DNA from: CAZAGT01 sp964484515
GTDB taxonomy: Bacteria > Desulfobacterota > DSM-4660 > Desulfatiglandales > HGW-15
Assembly: GCA_964484515.1 (NCBI GenBank)
Contig: CAZAGT010000279.1
Location: forward strand, 1-6,967
Length of the DNA: 6,967 nucleotides
Reading direction: 5' to 3'
Shown: positions 1 to 5,624 of the stretch, in pieces
How positions within the stretch are numbered: the stretch's first letter is position 1
Layout of the letters: each line of letters begins with the position of its first letter
Position numbers and translations under genes: made by a program
Notes under the pieces: model-generated
Told to the model about the DNA's origin: nothing
Database searches by the model: none
Seen by the model: only the letters and a program-made list of their open reading frames with translations

Positions 1-1
1 T

Positions 2-41
2 GAAAAGACAGTGCCCTCCCGCCAGTCACTGCGAAAAGACA
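2..41. repeat. 9-base direct repeat
   Basis: GAAAAGACA occurs at 2-10 and again at 33-41, a period of 31 bases. The bases after each copy are only loosely similar (both contain CCTCCC). The array may continue beyond the left edge of the window. With two copies it could be chance or the tail of a short repeat. Its function is unknown. Confidence 0.4.
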
Positions 42-68
42 TCACCGGCCTCCCAGCGCAGAGGCTGG

Positions 69-112
69 AAACGGTTTTTTCGCCCACAAATTCTTGTGAG
101 GAGCCGTTTTTT
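69..112 (+). terminator. candidate rightward intrinsic terminator
   Basis: AAACGG (69-74) pairs with CCGTTT (104-109). Inside it, CACAA (85-89) pairs with TTGTG (94-98) around a 4-base loop. A run of six T occupies 107-112. The T-run follows the hairpin only when read rightward, so it would end a plus-strand gene lying left of this window, convergent with the AttH-like gene. The stem is interrupted by large internal loops, which weakens the call. Read leftward there is no T-run, so it is a poor terminator for the ABC operon. Confidence 0.4.
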
Positions 113-141
113 AGATGCCCTATGCGGGAGCACAGGGTGCT

Positions 142-1272
142 TCACTTCAATAGCGTAAAGGGCGCGGCATACCCCGTCATCTCCACGTAGCCAACACCTT
201 CCACGTCCTCCCCCGCAGCGCTTCCTATGGCCGATACGCTCCCCTCCCAGTAGACGATTCGGGTCGCCCTTCGGGTGACCAGTTCCTGATCCTCTTGGTT
301 TGACTTCAACCGCAGCTCGATGTCATTGGGTCCTATTCGTAGTTTCCATCGCGAGGGATAAAGCGCCTCCGTGCGTCGACTCTTCCAGCGATCGAGAACC
401 TCGACTGCGAAATCATCCAGCCTTAGATGGCGCGATCGGCCCGAACGTGAAATGAGGGTGCCACCAGAGGCGGGATGATATCCCCCCTGGTCTAGGCGTA
501 GCAGATAAATCATCAGCTCCATGTCATTTGAGAGTTGGATACTGAACCAGTCCCAGCCGCGGATGTCTTTTGCAAGGGAAGCCGTGCTGAATTCGTGGTC
601 CATCCAGGAGGTGCCCTGTACCTGATATGCCTCTCCTTTAAGATTAAGGGTGCCGGAGGTCTTGAGACGCGTGAAGGAGTAATAACAACTGGCTTCGTCG
701 GGCTGATCCCCTTTTCGGCTGTATCCTCGGTCCCCATGCAGAACAGGCGGCTTCGCAGGCGTGCAGCTGAGGTCAAGGCTGAAACGAGCGTTACGTGCTT
801 TCAACTGATGTGTGACTTCGCTGAGTTGGGTCGACCAATCGCCGACGAAGACTCGTGTGGCACTCGGGCCCTGTTCGGTGCCCGCAAGACCGAGGGCTCC
901 CCGTGCGATTCTTTCGTCGTAGAGAAACCGTGATCGGTTCAGATCTGAAACGGCCGTATGGGCCAGATAGATTTGTTGGGTGCGCCAGGCCGAGGGCCGT
1001 TCGGGCCAGGAGCGTTCAACGCCGGGTGGATCCGGCTGTACGCGGAAAAAGGTGAGTTGAAATCCAAAACGGTCTCCGCAAAAGGCCTCTAGGTTACCCG
1101 TATAATACCACCATTCAACCCTGTACCCGGGGTGAGCACCGTGGTCCTTTGGAAAGGTCAGATTACAGGGCCCGGTCACGGAACGGTAACCGGTGCCATT
1201 TGCCAGCACTCCACGACCAAATAAAAGGACGCAAGAGATGGCCAAGATACAGCAGGCTTTGAGCATGCGCAT
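142..1272 (-). CDS. secreted AttH/CrtC-like lipocalin-fold protein
   Basis: Predicted exported protein of 376 residues in the AttH/CrtC (hydroxyneurosporene synthase-like, COG5621 'predicted secreted hydrolase') family. Its structures show paired lipocalin-like barrels, and no catalytic activity is firmly established. Residues 1-24 form a signal peptide with a hydrophobic core and a V-L-A cleavage site. Family motifs follow: FPKDHGAHPGYRVEWWYYTGN (40-60, quoted by position only for the last residue), LAHTAVSD (103-110), KPPVLHGDRGYS (174-185), TSWMDHEFST (221-230), GWDWFSIQL (239-247) and YWEGSVSA (341-348). The mature part has four cysteines (36, 65, 170, 196) that could form disulfides. I chose the ATG at 1272 because it is two bases after the permease stop and gives a signal peptide at once; a second ATG at 1266 is equally usable. 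The frame stays open upstream to 1614, but that part is Arg/His-rich and overlaps the permease. Likely role: periplasmic partner of the adjacent ABC transporter, as attH is in attEFGH operons. The ligand is unknown. Confidence 0.88.
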   Translation of the reverse strand: MRMLKACCILAISCVLLFGRGVLANGTGYRSVTGPCNLTFPKDHGAHPGYRVEWWYYTGNLEAFCGDRFGFQLTFFRVQPDPPGVERSWPERPSAWRTQQIYLAHTAVSDLNRSRFLYDERIARGALGLAGTEQGPSATRVFVGDWSTQLSEVTHQLKARNARFSLDLSCTPAKPPVLHGDRGYSRKGDQPDEASCYYSFTRLKTSGTLNLKGEAYQVQGTSWMDHEFSTASLAKDIRGWDWFSIQLSNDMELMIYLLRLDQGGYHPASGGTLISRSGRSRHLRLDDFAVEVLDRWKSRRTEALYPSRWKLRIGPNDIELRLKSNQEDQELVTRRATRIVYWEGSVSAIGSAAGEDVEGVGYVEMTGYAAPFTLLK

Positions 1273-1274
1273 GG

Positions 1275-3866
1275 TTAGCTCTGTTGCTCCCTGAGGACCG
1301 TCGCCGGGGAGGAGCGGATAACGAGATGCGCCGCGGGAAGGGCGGCGATCAGGGCGGTGGCGAGGATGAGCGGCAAAGAGATGAGGAAAGAGCGCCAGTT
1401 CACCTGGTACATGAATGTCCAGCCAAAGGCATGAAGGTTGACCACGTCGATGAGCAGGTGTGCCAAAACGAATCCGCAGATGATACCTAACATCTCGCCG
1501 GCGATGACCATCAAAACCGCCTCCCAGAAAATCATCGAGCAGATCTGTCGATGGCTGGCCCCAACCGCCGAAAGGGTGTTTAGTTGACGAACGCGTTCGA
1601 GAACCATGATACACAACGTCGTCGCTATGCCCAAGGTCGCGACGAGCATGGCAATCAGGAGGAGGACAGTGGTCACCGCAAAGGTCTCGTCAAAAATACG
1701 CAGGATATCGCGGCGAAGCTCAACGCCTGAAGCCATTTCAAGAGGATGGCGTTGGCCAAAACGCTCAAGCATCCGAATGCGTAAATCTGCCACAGACGCC
1801 TTGCGATCCGGCGGTGTTTGATCGAAGAAGATGCGAGCCCCGCTCCAAGTGCGGCTTCCGGTCAATGTTTCAAGGTGTTTCAAAGCCGAATAGACGATAC
1901 CCCCTTCCGTCCGGTAATCGCGTACGATCCCGAGGATGGGGGATTCCAGGGTGACATCCCCGAGATCCACCCGGTAAAGTTGTCCGGTTCCCAGACCGGT
2001 CTTATTGTGGAAGACCTCCGATATCAGCACCCCTTCGCCCGTGATGAGCGGTTCCCGGATTTCTCCAATCTCGCCCTCAAGCAAGACGAATTTGCCGTGA
2101 CGCAAAAACATCGCCACGTCGAGGGCCTCCAACTGATATGGAACGTTATTTTCGTGGAGGTAGATCGTGCGATAGGGGAGTACCTCGACGGTAGGCGGAA
2201 GATCTCTAAGGAAGCGGACGACATCGTCAGGAAGCGGATCCCGGTAGCGGTTGAGACCAGCCATTTTGGGACGCAGAAAAAGATCACCGACAATGCTTTG
2301 TTCCACCCAGAGCGTGACCGTCTGTCGAAAACTATGGACCATAATGGTCAAGGCCACAAAAAGGGCCGTGGCCGTTATCAGGGCACCTATCGCTATGGCC
2401 GCGCGCCCGCCCGCATCACGCACATAACGCCCGCCCAGAAAAGCCGCCTCACTAATATGGCGGCGCAACAAGGGCGCCAGGTGCGTACCCATCCAAGAGA
2501 GGATGGCGGGCGCGAGCAATGCGAAGCCGGTCACCATGACAAAGATGGCCAGATAACCCGCAAGAGGCACGCCGGCTGGGCCGGGCAAATGAGAAAGGGG
2601 CCACGTCACAGCGATCAGGATCAGCCCGCTTATGGTCATTCGCCGGGCGGAACGATTCGTGCGAGTCGGCACGCCCTGTGAAAAAAGTGCTTCACGCGGA
2701 ACGATTCGCATGGCATCGCGGGCGGGCCGATAGGATGCCAGCAGGGAAATCATGGCAGTCACCAAAAAAGACAGCAGGATCTCCCAACCGTCGAGGTTGA
2801 GCCCTTCCACGCGAACGCGCGCAAAGAGGTTGTTCACCGTGGAACTCACGCCACGGAGCATGGTCCCCACAAGAGCCGAAGCGACGGGAATGGCAAGTAA
2901 CCAGCCCAGGACCCCAAGCAGGAGTCCCTCGCATAGGACCAGAATGAGAATGTTATGGGCGGAGGCTCCGATGGAACGCAAGATGGCCAGTTCCCGGCGT
3001 CTGGTCGCGGTGTTCAGCGACACGAGACTATAGACGAGGAACATGCCCACACAGAGCGAGACGAAGCTGAGGAGCGAAAGATTGAGCTGATAGGCCCTGA
3101 TCATCGCCTGTCCAGTCTCCTTGATATCGGAGGGAGATTCGAGTTGGGTTCCAGACGGGAGTCCTTTGCGAATGTCCGTCACGGCGTCGGAAGGGGCATT
3201 AGGTACCAGGCGAATGTCGATGCGATCTACGGCACCATGTAGATCGGCGAATTCCTGAAACGTAGCGATATCCACAAGGGCCATATAGCCCCCCTCTACC
3301 AGGCCAAGGCCTTGGGGTTTCAGGGTCCCGCTGATTTTGAAATCCGCTATCCGGTTGACATGTTCGAGACGAATGCTGTCCCCGGCACGAAGCCCGGTAG
3401 CCTGGGCGAGACGCCGACTCAGGAAGATGGCAAAAGGCTTTCGCACCAGGTCGAGCCAAGGCTCAACCGGCTGGGCGCTCGTCATATCGAGCTGCCAGCT
3501 GCGGAGAGGTGAATCCAGGATGGGATCCAGACCGATGAGCAGGAAGGGCTCAGCCACCAAGCCTGTCGCTTGCACATAGGTGGTTATCAAGGGTGAGGCG
3601 GATTGAATCGCGGGATGGTTTAGGAGCTCGGCCACAAGATAGTCCGGCACCCGTCCGCCCGCCTGGGTGACCACGAAGTCCGCCTTTCCGGAAATAAAAT
3701 CGATTGAGTTGTTAAAGGAATCGAGGGACGCATCCACGGCCAATCGGACACTGGTGAAGACGCCGGCGCCTAGGCCGATGCCGAAAAGTACGGCTAGAGT
3801 GCGCCAGGGACGTGCTTGCATGGAACGCACGACGAAACGATAGAATAAGAAAAGGAAGGCTTTCAT
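1275..3866 (-). CDS. ABC transporter permease, fused double FtsX/MacB type (YbbP-like)
   Basis: Inner-membrane permease of 863 residues. It has two repeats of the same plan: one membrane helix, a periplasmic domain of about 220 residues, then three helices of an FtsX domain. Predicted helices lie near 22-42, 262-284, 305-327 and 361-379; an extra pair near 411-428 and 436-458 joins the halves; then 487-510, 729-757, 777-805 and 827-852. That gives ten in all, the topology of E. coli YbbP (COG3127). RELAILRSIGAS (291-302) and RQLNTLSAVGAS (760-771) are the cytoplasmic segments that contact the ATPase in FtsX/LolC-type permeases. These transporters use ATP to move or extract substrates at the periplasmic face rather than import solutes. 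I chose the ATG at 3866, five bases after the ATPase stop, over a TTG at 3911 that would overlap the ATPase by 40 bases. There is no good ribosome site before 3866, which suggests translational coupling. The substrate is not visible from sequence; lipids or lipoproteins are the family's usual theme. Confidence 0.93.
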   Translation of the reverse strand: MKAFLFLFYRFVVRSMQARPWRTLAVLFGIGLGAGVFTSVRLAVDASLDSFNNSIDFISGKADFVVTQAGGRVPDYLVAELLNHPAIQSASPLITTYVQATGLVAEPFLLIGLDPILDSPLRSWQLDMTSAQPVEPWLDLVRKPFAIFLSRRLAQATGLRAGDSIRLEHVNRIADFKISGTLKPQGLGLVEGGYMALVDIATFQEFADLHGAVDRIDIRLVPNAPSDAVTDIRKGLPSGTQLESPSDIKETGQAMIRAYQLNLSLLSFVSLCVGMFLVYSLVSLNTATRRRELAILRSIGASAHNILILVLCEGLLLGVLGWLLAIPVASALVGTMLRGVSSTVNNLFARVRVEGLNLDGWEILLSFLVTAMISLLASYRPARDAMRIVPREALFSQGVPTRTNRSARRMTISGLILIAVTWPLSHLPGPAGVPLAGYLAIFVMVTGFALLAPAILSWMGTHLAPLLRRHISEAAFLGGRYVRDAGGRAAIAIGALITATALFVALTIMVHSFRQTVTLWVEQSIVGDLFLRPKMAGLNRYRDPLPDDVVRFLRDLPPTVEVLPYRTIYLHENNVPYQLEALDVAMFLRHGKFVLLEGEIGEIREPLITGEGVLISEVFHNKTGLGTGQLYRVDLGDVTLESPILGIVRDYRTEGGIVYSALKHLETLTGSRTWSGARIFFDQTPPDRKASVADLRIRMLERFGQRHPLEMASGVELRRDILRIFDETFAVTTVLLLIAMLVATLGIATTLCIMVLERVRQLNTLSAVGASHRQICSMIFWEAVLMVIAGEMLGIICGFVLAHLLIDVVNLHAFGWTFMYQVNWRSFLISLPLILATALIAALPAAHLVIRSSPATVLREQQS

Positions 3867-3871
3867 GTTGG

Positions 3872-4570
3872 TCAGGCGGTAGAGTCTGTGATCTTGCCAT
3901 CCTTCAGGCAAAGCCTAAGGGTGGCATAGGAGTCCGCCAGGTTGCTGTGAGTTGCGATGATGACGGTTCGTCCGAGCCGATGGTTTAGTTCCGCCAGAAG
4001 CTCAACAACCGCACGTCCATTCTTGCTATCGAGATTGCCCGTCGGTTCATCCGCCAGAATGAGTGATGGCTGGTTGATCAGGGCCCTGGCAATGGCCGTG
4101 CGCTGCATCTCACCACCGGAGAGCTGAGCCGGGTAATGGTGGGTTCGTGCGCTAAGATCCAGCCAGTCCAGGAAATCTCTTGCTCTCAGGTTGATGTCTT
4201 TGCTCGGTTGTCCGGCCAGGAGCGCCGGCAGACAAACGTTTTCGAGGACCGTCAGGGTGGGTAGCAGGTTGAATGTCTGAAAGACGACACCGACGGTCTC
4301 GCGCCGATAGCGATTGAGCTCAGCGGTGGTCGCCATTTGTAGATCTCGGCCGGCGACACACAGTTGGCCGCGTGTCGGAATATCTAGTCCGGCCAGGAGC
4401 GCCAGCAGCGTACTCTTACCGGAGCCGCTGTTGCCTTTCAGAACGACCAATTCGCCGGGAGGAATCCGGAGATTGATATCCTTTATCCCGACGACATCAA
4501 CGGCGCCCAGGGGATAGATGCGGGTGAGATCTTTGGCCTCGATAAACGGCCTTTCAGGTTGGAAGTTCAT
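3872..4570 (-). CDS. ABC transporter ATPase, LolD/MacB/YbbA type
   Basis: Cytoplasmic ATP-binding subunit of 232 residues, normal for the LolD/YbbA family. All ABC motifs are intact: Walker A GNSGSGKST (46-54), Q-loop glutamine 98 in VVFQTFNLLP, signature LSGGE (150-154), Walker B LILADEP (170-176) with catalytic Glu175, D-loop NLD (179-181) and H-loop His208. The FQTFNLLPTLTVLENV stretch is typical of the LolD/MacB branch. It should form a homodimer under the single-chain permease encoded five bases downstream. I chose the ATG at 4570 because AGGG lies nine bases upstream and the N-terminus then matches the family in length. An ATG at 4600, with AAGGGA eleven bases upstream, would add ten residues and is a real alternative. 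The TTG at 4636 overlaps the candidate -10 box and is unlikely. Confidence 0.95.
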   Translation of the reverse strand: MNFQPERPFIEAKDLTRIYPLGAVDVVGIKDINLRIPPGELVVLKGNSGSGKSTLLALLAGLDIPTRGQLCVAGRDLQMATTAELNRYRRETVGVVFQTFNLLPTLTVLENVCLPALLAGQPSKDINLRARDFLDWLDLSARTHHYPAQLSGGEMQRTAIARALINQPSLILADEPTGNLDSKNGRAVVELLAELNHRLGRTVIIATHSNLADSYATLRLCLKDGKITDSTA

Positions 4571-4635
4571 AGTTTGATGCCCTGCGAGGTGGACGGCCAT
4601 TTCCCCATTGATCCCTTGGATATGCAAGATCCTCA

Positions 4636-4665
4636 ATTATTTTCAGTGCTAGGGTTACCTGAAAA
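4636..4665 (-). promoter_or_regulatory. candidate promoter of the ABC-AttH operon
   Basis: On the minus strand, TTTTCA (4665-4660, four of six matches to the -35 consensus) is followed after 18 bases by AATAAT (4641-4636, five of six matches to TATAAT). Transcription would begin near 4629, leaving a leader of about 60 bases before the ATG at 4570, or about 30 before the ATG at 4600. The position suits the first gene of the operon. It is a consensus match read by eye, assuming a sigma-70-like factor. Confidence 0.3.
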
Positions 4666-4791
4666 CCAAGCTGAAATCAATACGGGGAGATCGATAGCAA
4701 AGATCGGAATTCACAGCGTTCTGCGCTCCTATGAGAATGAGTTTGAGTTCACGGCAGCAATTCCAAATAGAGCTGTTTTTCTTTGCATTTT

Positions 4792-4797
4792 TATAAT
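4792..4797 (+). promoter_or_regulatory. candidate -10 box toward the Nudix gene
   Basis: An exact TATAAT sits in an AT-rich stretch. No acceptable -35 box lies 15-19 bases upstream (AGAGCT at 17) and there is no extended -10 TG. If used, transcription would start near 4804 and give the Nudix gene a leader of about 205 bases containing the hairpin cluster at 4827-4928. In AT-rich DNA this match could be chance. Confidence 0.25.
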
Positions 4798-4826
4798 TCG
4801 CAAATATCATAGGTCCGTGTAGGGGA

Positions 4827-4928
4827 GGAATCGGGGTTCGCCGAGGGGAATCTCAACGTAGCCGTTCGGCCTTCCTGGCCGTAGGTTGCTTTGGCGAATT
4901 CGGCAACTGTAGGATTCCAATATTTCGG
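4827..4928 (+). other. cluster of nested inverted repeats, possible structured leader
   Basis: Several complementary segments nest here. GGAATC (4847-4852) pairs with GATTCC (4913-4918). Exactly eight bases further in on each side, GCCG (4861-4864) pairs with CGGC (4901-4904). Between them is a local hairpin, CGGCC (4867-4871) with GGCCG (4877-4881) around TTCCT. GTTGC (4885-4889) and GCAAC (4903-4907) offer an alternative pairing that competes with the CGGC arm. Outside, TCGG (4831-4834) can pair with CCGA (4841-4844), or CCGA with TCGG (4925-4928). It matches no riboswitch or tRNA that I recognise. It could be a regulatory leader of the Nudix gene, a small RNA, or a decayed palindromic repeat element. 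Confidence 0.35.
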
Positions 4929-5009
4929 TTTGACTCGGGCATTCATTCTCATGAAGTTTCGTCGTTAGATGCTTAGAGTTAAAATGTAATCACTTCGGAC
5001 ACTAATGAG

Positions 5010-5534
5010 ATGAATTTTTGCAGCAATTGCGGCGCCAAGGTCGGTTTTCGGGTTCCCCGCGGGGATGACCGCCCCCGTTTCGTGTGTGATGCCTGCCAAA
5101 CCGTGCATTACCAGAATCCACGGATGGTCGTCGGATGCATACCAGAGTCCGACGGAAAGGTGCTCCTGTGTCGCCGCTCAATTGAGCCGCGTTACGGGCT
5201 CTGGACCGTCCCCGCCGGCTATTTGGAAAACGGTGAGACGGTTCCTGAGGCTGCGAGGCGAGAGGCGCAGGAGGAAGCATTTGCAAAGGTTGAAATCATG
5301 GGTCTCTACTCGATTGTCGATCTGCCTCAATTCCATCAGGTGTACCTCATATTCCGTTCACGTTTGCTTGACCACAGCTATAGGGCCGGCGCCGAGAGTC
5401 TCGAAGTGAGGCTCTTTAGTGAACAGGAGATCCCCTGGGAATCCTTGGCCTTCACATCGATAAGAAAGACCCTTCGATTCTATTTCAGGGATCGCCCCAG
5501 CGGTGTTTTCCCTCTGCATGTCACACGCCTTTGA
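5010..5534 (+). CDS. zinc-ribbon Nudix hydrolase
   Basis: Cytosolic Nudix hydrolase of 174 residues, expected to cleave a nucleoside diphosphate linked to another group. The N-terminal zinc ribbon has C4-x2-C7 and C26-x2-C29. The Nudix box runs from Gly70: G, five residues, Glu76, seven residues, then REAQEE (84-89) with metal-binding Glu85, Glu88 and Glu89. The usual glycine near the end of the box is Phe91. VVGCIPE (40-46), VLLCRRSIEPR (51-61) and LWTVPAGYLENGE (64-76) match a proteobacterial family of stand-alone zinc-ribbon Nudix proteins. It lacks the SQPWPFP motif of NAD(P)H pyrophosphatase NudC, so I do not assign NudC; the substrate is unknown. The ATG at 5010 gives the zinc ribbon its normal N-terminus. 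The ribosome site is weak (GGAC, 4997-5000). The next gene begins 90 bases on, with no T-tailed hairpin between, so cotranscription is possible. Confidence 0.92.
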   Translation: MNFCSNCGAKVGFRVPRGDDRPRFVCDACQTVHYQNPRMVVGCIPESDGKVLLCRRSIEPRYGLWTVPAGYLENGETVPEAARREAQEEAFAKVEIMGLYSIVDLPQFHQVYLIFRSRLLDHSYRAGAESLEVRLFSEQEIPWESLAFTSIRKTLRFYFRDRPSGVFPLHVTRL

Positions 5535-5607
5535 GACTTCCCAGTTCTTCATTGCCGCGCCGGCGAAAGTGATTACTTATTCGAAAGAAAGATAAGGACT
5601 CTGCACC

Positions 5608-5612
5608 GGAGG
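5608..5612 (+). promoter_or_regulatory. ribosome binding site of the NAPE-PLD-like gene
   Basis: GGAGG lies 12 bases before the ATG at 5625. This is longer than ideal but far better placed than for the next in-frame ATG at 5643 (30 bases). Choosing 5625 also keeps the twin-arginine motif, so this site helps decide the start. Confidence 0.6.
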
Positions 5613-5624
5613 CCCAATTGACTA

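Larger units (their letters stand above)
4571..5009. other. divergent intergenic region
   Basis: About 440 bases separate the start of the minus-strand ABC operon from the start of the plus-strand Nudix gene. The part near the ABC operon, and especially 4770-4815, is AT-rich. The stretch 4827-4928 is GC-richer and full of inverted repeats. I find no convincing gene: the plus-strand frame 4559-4822 starts with TTG, overlaps the ATPase start and resembles nothing I know. Promoters for both directions must lie here unless transcription enters from elsewhere. Confidence 0.75.

Noticed and set aside
2..190. Frame open from the left edge on the plus strand, possibly the end of an upstream gene
   Set aside because: It runs through the candidate terminator and into the AttH-like coding region before its TAG at 188-190, and the translation shows no recognisable pattern. 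A gene tail cannot be fully excluded.
1231..1242. Lipoprotein signal at Cys14 of the AttH-like protein
   Set aside because: The residues before Cys14 (A-I-S) are not a proper lipobox and cleavage there would cut the hydrophobic core; V-L-A at 22-24 fits a signal peptidase I site better.
1273..1614. Upstream extension of the AttH-like reading frame to a GTG at 1614
   Set aside because: It would overlap the permease coding region by about 340 bases, the extra residues are rich in Arg, His, Gly and Pro like an out-of-frame shadow, and the signal peptide begins only at 1272.
1818..2681. 287-codon open frame on the plus strand
   Set aside because: It lies wholly antisense to the intact permease gene, starts with TTG, and its translation is compositionally odd with no recognisable domain.
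4559..4822. 87-codon open frame on the plus strand in the divergent region
   Set aside because: TTG start inside the ATPase start region, no ribosome site and no family resemblance; the region looks like promoter DNA.
4827..4910. tRNA-like segment suggested by GGTTCG at 4835-4840
   Set aside because: No acceptor stem, anticodon arm or matching T-arm could be assembled around it.
4930..4935. TTGACT as a -35 box for the Nudix gene
   Set aside because: No acceptable -10 box lies 15-19 bases downstream; TAAAAT at 4980-4985 is 44 bases away.
5554..5564. GCCG-CGC-CGGC hairpin between the Nudix and NAPE-PLD-like genes as a terminator
   Set aside because: The stem is only four base pairs and no T-run follows, so it should not separate the two genes transcriptionally.
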